From NCBI GenBank assembly GCA_009733575.1, contig ML769531.1, positions 62,001 through 126,000 of the forward strand: a stretch of DNA of 64,000 bases. Reading direction: 5' to 3'. The notes below the pieces were generated by a model. The model was not told the DNA's origin. It did not search any database and saw only the letters and a list, made by a program, of their open reading frames with translations. Shown piece after piece: positions 51,188-62,422 of the stretch; the stretch's first letter is position 1; each line of letters opens with the position of its first letter. Both the position numbers and the translations under genes were made by a program. The stretch comes from Gymnopus androsaceus JB14 (taxonomy: Eukaryota > Basidiomycota > Agaricomycetes > Agaricales > Omphalotaceae).

Positions 51188-52160
51188 TTCAACCTCAGGC
51201 ATGCCCTCCTTTTTGGTCGTTCAATGGTGATACTTGTCAGGTAATTTACAGAGACAGGAATGTCACAGAAATGCGGTACGTGTGAGAGTCAACATACCTC
51301 GATTAGTGCAGTCCAGCATCCGGAGCCATAAACTTGGATTCTTATGTACCTCGGGCTTTTTCTGTCGTGCTAGACGCTATCAAGCATAGTGAGGAATGAT
51401 GGAATGTAGTAGTCACCATTCTCGCTGAACAATGCGACTCATGTGCCATGATTCCCGCAAGTAAAGTGCTTTGAACATTGTATCTATGTCTTGGAATTAC
51501 AATCTCCGACCTGAGCTTGGGTCTGGAAAACGAGATGGTGGAACCGTGAAAGGAAGAGTCACCGCGGCGCTTAATTGTATGCTACGTTATTCAAGTTTCA
51601 CCATTGGGCCTTGGCCGATCTCCTTCGAGAAAGTCTGTTTAGAGCCTGTTCGGCTCATTCCATTCGGAGTCGTAATAAGTATGTACCTCAGGAAGTGGCA
51701 TGTTGTTTTTTAAATAAAATAAAATCTTGAGCTTAGCATGGATTCAAGGATGTTAAATCTATGTCTGTAAACGCCAGATCTTCGCAATGATAGCCCTTCG
51801 AAGAGATGGCTGGTTCTGGAATTGAAAAAGGGTTGTTCAGCGGAGATTTTTTTCTAGTAAATAATATAACCTTGAATAACTCAGGAGAATTGTCAGTCGA
51901 GTAGAAAGGTCACAACTCAAAGTAATGACCAGAGCTCAACGTTCAGCTTTGATACGTAGTAGTATCCTAGTTGTCTCTCGAACGAGCCTGAAGGATTTAG
52001 TCGTATAAGATTCAGTCTTTTTTATTCCAGAGGAACTCGTTCATGTCATACTGTCCTGCATCAACTATCCTGGACCACATCCCTCATAAGCGTCATTTGT
52101 ACTATACAGTATGCCGAATCATACTACCAGCTGCTTCCTTAGTCACGCCTTCCCTCCCGT
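51188..52160. other. Intergenic region within the P450 cluster
   Basis: Includes 51290-51470, which resembles sequence found beyond other P450 copies (near 57860 and 62190: GATTAGTCCAGTCCA-type text), so it is duplicated flank. No gene; the 51471-51713 frame is unrecognised. Confidence 0.45.
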
Positions 52161-54430
52161 TCAAATTTCCTGTCGTTTTCGAAACAACACCATCCCCGTC
52201 TGACTAGGAATCTTGCTGGATCCGCGCCACTTATGCGGCGGAATTACTCCTTCTTCCTCGAGTTTGACATCATACAACATCAAAATATGTGCAATGAGAC
52301 CTTTTAATTCATACACGGCGAAAAATCGTCCTGGACTAATAGAGAAATGTCAGTTATTACATACCATCGTAGCATTGGGGCTGGAACACTTGCCATGCGT
52401 GGCGTCCAGTACCAAAAGTAAGATAGTCAAAATTTGGCGAAATCGCCTGATGTTTGATACTCTCTCCTTCACGGCTTCTCATATTGTAGAATCGGAACGC
52501 GTCGAAAGTGTATGCATTTTCATATAGAGCCTGACAGAAGAGAATTAGAACTTTACATAACGGTGACCGAAGAATCGAATCCGTAACTCGTACCTCGTCA
52601 TGATGATGCACGTAGCTTGGAACACTAATGGTCACCCCAGCTGGAACCGTCGTCCCGTTGGAAAACGTGAAATCCTGGAGAACTTTTCGCCTGTCGACAA
52701 CTGCATGTCATTGATATGTTTCAGCTTTATAGTACTAGCAAGTTGAAAGAAAAGATACGAACGTCCGCCTGCGCCAGAAAATCGCAAAGTTTCCTTCAGA
52801 AAACTATCCAGTTTTCGCATCTTGCTGATACCTTCCTTTGTCCATCCCGACTCTTTCACGACGGTTTCAATCTCCTCGCGCAGAGGTTCAATTACCTCGG
52901 GGTGCGCTGCAAGTTCATAAAGAGCGTTGCAGAAATTCTACTGCAAGTTTAACGAGATCCATCGATGGGAATTACTTGTCGTACGTACCGTACTCTGTAT
53001 AGTAGACATTAGCAATGAAATATGGACTGAAGCGACGTAGACCTACTGTAGTGTGAATGGCAGCGACTTCGATAGAAAGGACCCGTGAAACGAGCTCGGG
53101 AACAGTACGTTGTTCATTTTTGGCTTCGTCTAGCAACCATGATATTAGGTCGTTCTAAAAGAAGCATCAACGGCGCTGCTTCAATAGCACGGACATCCGA
53201 AACTTACGGGTTTTCCCGGCCAATCCTTGGTCTTGTATTCCTCCTCCTTCGCCAGCCTATCTTCGATAATCGGAGCTAGATGCTTGTTGGCGCGCTTCAT
53301 ACTAGCAGGCATTCGCGTTAAGAAGCGTCCAGCTATCCTGCAATAGGCACATGAGCTGATATTCCATGACTTTGGATATTGGTAGTACGTACGGTTTCAG
53401 GAATCTAGGAAAACGGTTAATTATCTGTGCTGAAAGAAAAACATTAACAGCAAAATGCGTGTTCAAGTCCTGGAGTGACCAGCTGGTCAACGGGGGTAGC
53501 AGCTACGCAGTGTGAAGTGGACGAACCAACCAGTCGGGATCGCGACCTACACAGAATATCCAATCAGTTGGATGGCACCGCGGCCAAAGGCATTGCACTC
53601 ACAAAGAGGAAGTCCAACAAAAAAGCGATTCGCGGTGCGCCCTACGATTTGGAAGGAGGTCGTATAAGCGGGAATCTTGACCCAATCTAAGTGAGCGTGT
53701 CGTGAGAGTTTGCAAGACAGCTGTACCACATGCACACCAAGTACCCTCTTGAGCAGGAATAAGATCTAAAAACGTCGCAACTATCTCCTCCCTAACCTCC
53801 GCGAATCGACTTGCAATACTGCGCGTGAGTGGTGTGCGAACAATTGCGATGTGATATGGATCGAGAATAACTTGCTCGTTCAGAGTATATTTGACCTGTA
53901 GCGTCTGAGTCGTCATAAGTATTAGTGATAGCCGATGCGTTTGAGTTGCACTACAAACACACATCAGCTATAACCTCCTTTATATCGAGTTGAGTGTCCG
54001 AGGCCTTCTGGATGTCTTCAATCATCATACGGCCATTAGCGATGACTTCCCAATTATCCATAAGCGCTATTTTGTAGACACCGTTGGGATACTGTAGAGC
54101 CGGTTTTCTATGCAAAGCTTGGCAAATTATTTATTTGACCTCCTCACCTTGTCATATCCTTCTTGTAGGAGCTCGCGACCGTTGGAGGAGAAGCGATACT
54201 TTACAATATAACCTGAGAGGAACCCACTGGGTCCAAGGGTAGGTATCGCGTTCAGCTGGCTATTGTAAACGTTAGATAGGTTTTGATAGATCAAGGCGAA
54301 CGGAAAAACGGCACACCATCGCTGTACGAGTTCGCCAACGAATGAACCTAGGGAAAGATACCGCAGCCCAAGCAAGGCCTAAGAGGAGGAAGAGAGCTGT
54401 CTGAGGAGAACCGAGATCTGCAGAAATCAT
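52161..54430 (-). CDS. Cytochrome P450, ent-kaurene-oxidase-like type (different family)
   Basis: Start ATG 54430; anchor TALFLLLGLAWAAVSF. Exons give LNAIPTLGPSGFLSGYIVKY, YTLNEQVILDPYHIAIVRTP, WVKIPAYTTSFQIVGRTANR, FFVGLPLCRDPDWL, joined by an intron (53461-53517) to DLNTHFAVNVFLSAQIINRF. The I-helix text AAIHTT is followed by an apparent 6-nt micro-exon (52989-52994, Ser-Thr), then NFCNALYELAAHPE. ExxR is in FLKETLRF. The heme loop LTFGTGRHA-C-PGRFFAVYELK has its Cys codon split TG|T by a 58-nt GC-AG intron (52336-52393). Stop 52161 (FRKRQEI). The HACPGRFFA loop is typical of P450s such as ent-kaurene oxidase and related fungal enzymes; the substrate is not predictable. Confidence 0.87.
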
Positions 54431-54689
54431 AGTATAATGTGAAGAAAGAAAAGTAGAATGCGGCGGCACGGGACCATACTGTCTGTTTTAATAGTGTAGC
54501 CCTAATGAGATTGCGGGAACTGCATCCAGCTCAGGGAAGAGATTCCTCAGATAGCCCTAAATAGACGTGTCATATTATATATAAGTAGTTTCACTGAGAA
54601 ATGAAAACAGGGCATACATACATGCCAACCCCTTCTTGTATTAGAATCAGCGAAGAAGTGCGACATTCCACTATCAAGTCCACTATAGA

Positions 54690-54830
54690 ACGTAGTGTGA
54701 GAGATCAGAGCCACTTGGTCCAACGGTAGGTATTGAGTTTAGGTGTGGGTAGGGAAGATAGCCAAGCAAGGCCCATGAGTCATCTGAGGAGAACCGTGTA
54801 AGAAGTATAGTAACAAAATGAATGGACGCA
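54690..54830 (-). pseudogene. N-terminal fragment of a P450
   Basis: The minus strand reads LNSIPTVGPSG, matching LNAIPTLGPSG of the P450 just downstream, with a short hydrophobic lead-in; nothing further of the enzyme follows. A remnant of a partial tandem duplication, about 260 bp upstream of the intact gene start. Confidence 0.5.
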
Positions 54831-55204
54831 ACGTAGAATGATGCCATCAGATTATAATCTTTCTTCACATTATAATAATTTATATTTCATAAATCAGCGA
54901 TCCCTCCCTTCCTCGTGGGCGTCGGTGTGGCATTGTAATGTCCACGGACCCCACCCCATTAGAGTGGAGTTCTCTTTTTTTCTTGATATTTCATAAACTA
55001 GTGTAGTGAGATTCCTCAGATTGAAAGCCCTATAGTAATAAGCGTGTCATAAGCTTCATTCAAGAACTGAAAACAGTGTCCGAAGCGAAGAAATTTATTA
55101 CTACTCCATGCACACACACGCAAATCTAAGCTGTTGCTCACAAAGCACTGGCACCTATCAAAGAGCAAGTTGATTAACGATAGCAGAACATCGACGAACG
55201 AGAC

Positions 55205-55715
55205 CAACCAGTAATGATATTCACAAGTTCGTTGGTAGTAGCGGCCTGTCTACCACGTTTAAGTATTGCATTGTCAAACTACTAATCATGTCACCAGCGT
55301 TCTGGGATGCATTGTCCATAGCGTTGCGATGAGCGCTGTTCTCGCAGACGTGAGATTCGGTGAGGGCGGCGAACAAGGCATTGGCGATAGAGAATTGAGC
55401 GAGATCCTTGGGAAAGTCGTCCTCGCTTTGAAGCCTCCTGTGAGATGGTTAGTACTCCAAATTTTTCCCGTGATGGAATGTATACCAACCGCTCTCCATT
55501 AGTGCCTTCTCGCCCTTGACTTCCATACCAGCCTCGTATGAGATAGCCTCGACAGAAACACCAGGGATGGGAGTCATCGACGTTGTTGAAAGCACGGCGA
55601 GTAGCTTTGATAACAGAAGAATGAATACCACCGCAAACGGAGGAGATGACAAGGAATAGCTTGCGAGTGCCAGGCGCGCCCTCTTTTACAGTTTCGAAGA
55701 CATAACCTGTGATAT
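55205..55715 (-). pseudogene. ATP synthase F1 gamma subunit fragment
   Basis: The gamma subunit is the rotor of mitochondrial F1; it is normally encoded at one intact locus. Minus strand: TRKLFLVISS then CGGIHSSVIKATRRAFNNVD, missing the DKGL of the family; a large gap; SVEAISYEAGMEVKGEKALM; an intron-like stretch (about 55445-55500); DFPKDLAQFSIANALFAALT, CENSAHRNAMDNASQNAGDM, ISSLTMQY, a one-base shift, RGRQAATTNELVNIITG. Start, middle and end are missing and frames are broken. Intron remains show a DNA-level copy, not a retrocopy. It abuts a copy of the P450 upstream block. Confidence 0.75.
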
Positions 55716-55721
55716 TAACCT

Positions 55722-55793
55722 TTTGTGGCGAAATCTCCCTGCGCGCGATATCGAGTACCAGTGCATATTAGGTGGTACCTCCCTTCGATCTGT
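55722..55793 (-). repeat. Second copy of the P450 upstream block
   Basis: Nearly the same as 51102-51187, including GCGATATCGAGTACCAGT. Here it precedes the ATP synthase gamma fragment, not a P450, so a rearrangement joined them. Confidence 0.65.
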
Positions 55794-58014
55794 CAATACA
55801 CCATGTCTTCCATTTGGTCAGAAACAGAAATATGTACACGCAGTAATGTTTTCGTTCACTGTTCAGCGGAATCACCGTACTACCCGAGTTTGATGTACGA
55901 AGGTCTTGTGAGAGGATTGGTGGGTTATTAAATTATATGGAAGCTTGAAGGAAGAATCAAGATGAAGGACCGAAAGGAGACGAGTACAAAGCAAATTTTC
56001 CAAAAGTAAATTTCTCGAATCGTCGCGGTAGTCGCTCGGTACGTCCGGTTTAATAGCCTCGTTCTCTCCTGATCTTTACTGCAGCTACACCGACAACTTG
56101 AAGTTTCCGATCATCCACCCCGATTCCTCTTCATATTCTCGGGAATTATATCGAACGAATTATTTTCTTCAAGCGACCTTCGTCCATGCAGTGAATATAT
56201 CCACTTTGTTGGAAGAGAAAAGTTGCTTTGCGACTCATCACCTCTCATCACATTGTGTCCTTGTTCTCTTTCTGACAACTTATGAGCATGATCTCTGGAT
56301 ATCCACCCATAAGCCCTCTACCTTGAATCCTGAACATCATCCAGGATCCTTTGATTTGTACGCCCAAACCTATTCTATTTCAGCCTTAACCGTGGCGAGT
56401 TGGACGACTGAACGGTTCCAGGAGTACTGAACAAGCGAGTAAGTTGAATCGGAGTCAGGAGTCGGGAGTCATGGACGATATTGGACGCCGGGTGAAGAGG
56501 GATCTGACATGGAGCGAGGTATGTCTGTGTCTACATATCTATGTCTGTCCCGTCCATAAGCTGATACGCGCGGCCAGTGGTAGTACAATCGCCTCCGACA
56601 TGCCATAGATTCTCCTGTCCTGTCATGTCCGAGTCGAACTCATGACCATCGAATTCGTTCTTCGATGTTGCAAGCATCCCTAAATTCCCTATTCTCTAAA
56701 ACGGTGCACGTCGCTTCTAAGTTCACTCAGGCTCAACTCGACAATGGAACGGAATCACTGTATCACTGCAACCCCACATCCACAGACTCGTCTACGGGCC
56801 AGTAACCAACCCATAATACCACTCACTCGTACGTGCAACGCATTGCTGTCTCACGCAAAGATTCGTCCCTTTCTACCTTCTATCTCTGTCTACTCAATGT
56901 TAACCTCTCCTATGGGCCTAACTAGTACTAACAATGCTTTCCTGTACAACCTCCCTCCCACCACCTGCATGCCTTTTCCTCTTGTACTACGTCCCATCCT
57001 ACTAGTACTACCACGACTCGGAGGTACAACGCGTGCCTTCTCCCCTCCCGCCGCCCAGCGTCTGCGCGCCTTTTACTACTGCGACTCGGAGGCGTAATAT
57101 TAACACGCGTGTGGTATTTTCCGACAAAGCACCTTCCGGCGTCCTCTTGTACTGCGGTCGCCGATACCAAGAACTACTACCAGAATCGCTCAAACGTCCA
57201 ATGCACATTGGTGAAACGCGTGTGGATGATACATATGTCGTAGTCCCCGGTGTGCACTGGGTTGAGGGCGAAGAGGAGGGTAAGTACTTGCATCGCAAAC
57301 AAATTTGTAGTATCTATATTAACGCGTTATGCTTAGATGTTAGATGTACTCTCTAGGGTTTTGCGAACAGGGATTCGATTCCAATTTGTATGCGTGTATG
57401 GGCGAAAATCCAGATATATTGCAGGATGCATGTTGGCGCCCAAAGCAATTTTGAGTATGGTTCTGCTGTGATTGTTGGATTTAGTCCGCAGGTGTGACGG
57501 GCGAGTAAAGAGAGCTAATGGGATGTTCATGTTAGTGGTCACTGGTGTGGAAGCTCTAAGAAGCTCAAGCACCACTTACATCGTTTCCTCATCCTTCCAC
57601 ATCCAGTATGGCACATTCTCCTCATAAAGGAGTCTCCATTGCTTCTTCTGGTGTATCATAATTGAAAAAACCTATTGCATAAGAGTTTCTCTTGCTGCTC
57701 ACCATTTCAGCTTAGCAGGCCCTGTCTTCAACAACAGCGTATCTAGCAATGAGGCTCTTTCATCGATGACTTCAGTAAACGTTCCATGCAACGGTCGCAC
57801 CTCCCAATTCGCGTGAATTACAGGACAATATTGCGGCAGGGAATAAGTAAATCCGATTCTGCAGTACCTTGATTAGTCCAGTCCAATGGCCGGAGCTAGA
57901 CATATCAATTCTTATGCGCCCTGCCGAGCTAAAAGCTGCGTATTAAAGAATACACTGCATAGACCGTGGCAAATAATGAAATGCAGTTCATATTATAGTC
58001 ATTCTTGCTTCTAT
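55794..58014. other. Intergenic region, no gene supported
   Basis: Pyrimidine-rich 56.7-57.1 kb with several overlapping frames, none with known motifs. A frame at 57033-57356 (includes VLLYCGRRYQELLPESLKRP) has a plausible splice donor at 57279 and might be a small gene fragment. 57860-58014 matches P450 downstream flank elsewhere in the cluster. Confidence 0.4.
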
Positions 58015-60534
58015 CTATCGACGCTTGAACACCAATGGGACGCGCACAGGCCTACAAAACTTTGTGTCAATCATCAGCGTAAGGATCTTAGAAGACTACG
58101 CACTTCATAGTCAATCCAGGCTTCGTAGTTAATAGACGAGCCTTCCTCTCGCCAAACGACTCGCTAGCAAACTGAGGCTCCTCCAAGACCTCAATCTTAT
58201 ACCTCAGAATCAGACTTGTAAGGACCGCAATACCCTCCGATTCAGAGAACCTTTTGGATTTAGATTAACGTAGGGAACACGATAAGGTAAGAGAAACAGG
58301 AAAAACTAACTTTCGACCAATGCAAGCTCGGGGACCTGCAAAGAACCGTTAGACAGAAGGACGGAATGAGAATAGGACTACTAACCAGCACTAAACGGAA
58401 TAAATGCGTCTCGGGGCCAGTCAGGTTCCAAGAAACGGCCAGGTCTAAATACCTCGGGATCCTTCCAGTAGCGGGCTGCAAAATGTAAAATATTAATAGG
58501 AACAAGAGTAAGACTGGAAATTCATAGCGTACGGTTATAGTGCACTCCCACTGTGTTGATTACGACACCAGTACGTCGAGGAATAGGAACAACACGCTTT
58601 TCACCAGCTGCATTGGTGATAGTTATACTGGTATCTTCGGCGCTGTATTTCGGGATGTTGTTTACCTATCGACAGCTTCAAACAAGAAAAGGAACATGGG
58701 ATAGACCGTTAAGCTTACCGGAGGAAACATCCGCATAGTCTCGTTGAACACACTACATATGTGGCACTTGAGAAGGCAATTCAGAACTTGGGGATGCTAA
58801 AGCAGACTTACGCCATGGAATATGTCAGGAGCGACATGTCCTCGTATGTCTGTAGTATCGGTGAGAAAGATCAAGGCAATAATAGTACATGAAACTCACC
58901 GGCATTCTACCATCAGGGAATACCGACTTGATATGCTGGAAAAGTAACTCTTGCTGCTCCGGATACAAGGCCAATAACGCAAATGTAAAACAAAGAGTGT
59001 GGGCGGTGGTCTATAAATGAAAAATTACTTTAATTAGAATCGAGATTGTATAAATATGAAAAAAAAATCCGACTATGTAGACAGACGTACTGCGTGGCCC
59101 GCAATGAGGAATACAGAGATATTTCCCATCAAATCTCTATCCGTGAACGTAGGATCCTCGGCATTAGCATCGAGAAGATTACTAAAAAGATCATCTTTCT
59201 CGGCTTTCTTCTCTGCGTATCGCCGGTTTGAAATCATGTCGAGCATATGGCTCTAAAAATACCAACTGTTTGTAAGACGTCGTGTATGTTGTAGACGAAG
59301 TTGATTAAAATAAAGACAACATACCTCCAATTCATCAAACGCCAGACGAACTTTACGAGTATGCGCGTTGAATCCCATGGCCCATGATGGAACGATGAGT
59401 TTGGTAATGCAGCTGGAGGAAACTTCGACTATGGCATCTTTGAAGGAGAGTTGGCGGTTCTTCGGGACAGTGTCTTCGTCTTTCCAAGATATCCGCTGAC
59501 CGAAAGCTAGTTGTATCGTCGTCAGCGTATAATGGTCAAATACTGTGAGGTGGATCGTGCGTACCAGCGGCACTTAGAATATATAGGGTAATCTAATGAG
59601 ATTCATTGAGTGAAGGAGATAATCGTTGGAGGGACAGTGACTTTACCGGAAGAGTCAGGCTTAATGCATGCTCGACAGAGATCGATTCCTGAGAGCCCCA
59701 GACATTATCAAAAAGATCGAACATGACCCTCAATGTCTCGTCCCAGACGAGTTTGTTGTTTCTCTGTGTAGTTGTATATATTTGAGTAGCAGTAAGTTGA
59801 TATTAATATTATGAGATGACGGACACACATCACTGAAAGCCGGCGCAGCGACCTTTCTGTATCTCTTCCATTCCTCTGCTTCTGAGGCGACTATATTGTC
59901 TCCAAAGAACGATAATGCTTTGTATTGCGACACTGGTTTTGGGAACCTAAATCGAGTTGTGGTGACCTCCTGCGGACGATGAAGTAAGGGACTATTAGGG
60001 AGGATACGCAAAGTTATTCAGACATGAACCTTAATTGCAGCAGCGTCGGCCAAAGACAGCATAACTCGTGGAGAAGGGAGAATGGAAATCTAGATCGAAA
60101 TTAGAATCGTTGCATTTGGGAGATTCCGTGACTGGGCGAGGAGATGTAAATTATACGTGCATTTGCAACAACATCCCAGCCCGCTTCGGCGTATGCTGCG
60201 ACCCGCTTTCGTTGTAAGGGTCTTAGTATTGAAGAAGCAATAAATAGGCAACTCACGTTGATGCTTGCTTTCCCAGGCAACGTTTCCACCCATCGATATG
60301 CCAGGAATTCGTGCAAGAATGTTGCCGAGGACGGAGTCTTGCGCTAGTAGGGCTGTTTTACGGGGATGATATCTAGCGAAGGAGAATCAGAACATACGTG
60401 TAGCTTGGACTTTGTGGGGAATAAACTCACTGGACTGATTGTATCGCTCGTCGAAGCTCGATGTACTTCTGTATAGCGTAGAGAGCGAGCAGGGATAAGC
60501 CGAGAGTTACTAGTTTCATTGGCATTCCCTCCAT
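58015..60534 (-). CDS. Cytochrome P450 monooxygenase, cluster copy 2
   Basis: Close paralogue of 48474-50982 with the same exon pattern. Start ATG 60534 (MEGMPMKLVTLGLSLLALYA, membrane anchor). Seen: QYKALSFFGDNIVASEAE, EWKRYRKVAAPAFSD, WDETLRVMFDLFDNVWGSQE-type text, FGQRISWKDEDTVPKN, WAMGFNAHTRKVRLAFDELE, ExxR FNETMRMFPP, FLEPDWPRDAFIPFS and the heme loop GPRACIGRK. Ends VPLVFKRR, stop 58015. Odd: the I-helix reads LIAGHA-TT where copies 1 and 3 have AGHE-TT, so the conserved acidic residue next to the oxygen-activating Thr is Ala. Otherwise it looks intact. Confidence 0.88.
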
Positions 60535-60744
60535 GATCGAGTCTAAGGTATCGGACTTGGGGGAGGTTAATAGGAACAGAGAAGTAAAGTAGGTCGTTGT
60601 ACTTATTATATCACAAGATGCGGCAACTTGGTCGTTCAATCCCAGTGAAAAGTGAGTTTGTAGGCCCGAACAAGCCCCTTCCTCTTTCGGTACGGCAGAT
60701 AACGCCACTGGCCCACATGACAGCCCTAACGTGATCAGAGATTG

Positions 60745-61914
60745 TGCAAACGCCAGACGAAGTTTAACGAGTACTTATGCGCGTTGAATCCCACTGTGGC
60801 CCATGATGGAACGACGATTTTGGTGACGCAGTTGATAGAAACTTCGTGTACGGCGGTTTGCTAGGACAGTATCTTCGTCTTTCCAAGATATCTTTTGGCT
60901 GAAAGCTAGTATGTACCAACGTATCATCGTCAGTGTATACTTTGAGGTGGATCATGCGTTGATCATGCGTACCAGCGGCACTCAGAACATATAGGGCAAT
61001 CTAATGAGACTCATTGAGGGAGGGAGGGAGATAATCGTTGGGGAACAGCGACTTTACCGGAAGAGTCAGGCTTAACGCATGACAGAGATCGATTCCTGAG
61101 AGCCCCAGACGTTATCAAAAAGATCGAACATGATCCTCAAGGTCTCGTCCCAGATAAGCTGGTTGTTTCTCTACGCATGGGACGCACATCACTGAAAGCC
61201 AGCGCAGCGACCTTTCTGTATCTCTTCCATTCCTCTGCCTCTGAGACAACTATATTACCTCCAAAGAACGATAACGATTTGTATTGTATTGCCACACTGG
61301 TTTTGGGAACCTAAACCAAGCGGTAGTGACTTCCTGCGGAGGATGAAATAGGTATCAGGAAGGGGATATGCAAAGCTATCAAGCGAGCAGCTGGAAAGAG
61401 AAACAAAAGACGAACCTTGATTGCAGCAGCATCGGCCAAAGATAAATTGACTTTCGGAGAAGGGAAGATGGTGATCTGAATCGAATTCAGATTCGTTTAG
61501 GGGATTCCTTGACTGGGTAAAGATATTTAAATTATACGCAGATATGCAACGATATCCCAGTCCGCTTCGTGCGAACGCTGTGAATGACCCAGTCTCATTG
61601 TAAGTGTTTTCAAGAAATAATAAATAGGCACCAGGTAACTCACGTGTTTGCCCACCCAATTGGCATTTCTGCCTCTCAATATACCAGGAATTCGTGGAAG
61701 AATTTGGCAGAGGAGTGAGTTTTGAGCTAATAGGACTACTTTACCGGGATGATATCTAGCGAAGGAGAGGATAATCAATTCCTTGTAAGTACAATATCAT
61801 TAAGAGAAGAAACTCACTGGATTGATTGGAGCGCTCGATACTATACTTCTGAACAGTGTAGAGAGCAAGCAAGGATACGCTCAGAAGTAATAGCTTCATT
61901 GACATTCCTTCCAT
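60745..61914 (-). pseudogene. Truncated P450 of the same subfamily
   Basis: Start-like MEGMSMKLLLLSVSLLALYT at 61914, then PGKVVLLAQNSLLCQILPRI, an exon matching NIVASEAEEW-type text with changes (61255-61200), YRKVAALAFSD, and it ends at 60745 within the region equal to FNAHTRKVRLAF. The second half, with I-helix, ExxR and heme loop, is missing. Short deletions shift frames (for example near 60780 and 61150). The promoter of the intact copy 2 begins directly after the break. Confidence 0.75.
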
Positions 61915-62044
61915 GATTGAGCCTAAGCTATTGGACTTTAGGGAGGTGAAGAGGAATGCTTTATATGACAAGATATCGCAGCGCCATATGCCTCCGGTAT
62001 TGAACAATTTGACCAGGTGATAGAGATCGAAATTTCTCTGCATT

Positions 62045-62082
62045 GTACCTAGGTGGTACCTCCCTTTGATCTGTTGATCCTC
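62045..62082 (-). repeat. Partial copy of the P450 upstream block
   Basis: TAGGTGGTACCTCCCTTTGATCTG-like text (given in part) about 130 bp upstream of the truncated P450 start, equal to the end of the block at 51102-51187. Confidence 0.5.
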
Positions 62083-62422
62083 AAACACCAGGCATGTTTT
62101 CCTTTTGCTGCAATGCTTTTAGTAGAAAGTCGTTTACTGGTAATACTTGTCAGGAAAATACAGGACAAGAATGTGTGTGAGACAACATACGAGTACCTCG
62201 ATTAGTCCAGTCCAATATACTGAGCTATAAATTCTTATACACTGCGTACTTTCCTATGATAGAAATGTGTGTGAGACAACATATCTCGATTGTCCAGCCC
62301 AATCTTCGGAGTCATAATTTCTTATGCACCTCGGGCTTTTGCTAGAAATATTAAAGAATACAATGTATAGGCAGTCACGAATAATGAAATACAGTTCCTA
62401 GTATAGTCATTCTTGCTCCTAT
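62083..62422. other. Duplicated P450 flank sequence
   Basis: Contains two tandem partial copies of the GATTAGTCCAGTCCAAT / AATTTCTTATGCACC flank (62190-62245 and 62285-62340), also seen near 51300 and 57860. No gene. Confidence 0.5.

Noticed and set aside
51471..51713. 80-residue frame between P450 genes
   Set aside because: No motif, and the surrounding text is duplicated flank.
57360..57400. Possible tRNA T-arm (GGGATTCGATTCC)
   Set aside because: No matching acceptor, D-arm or anticodon stem could be paired upstream.
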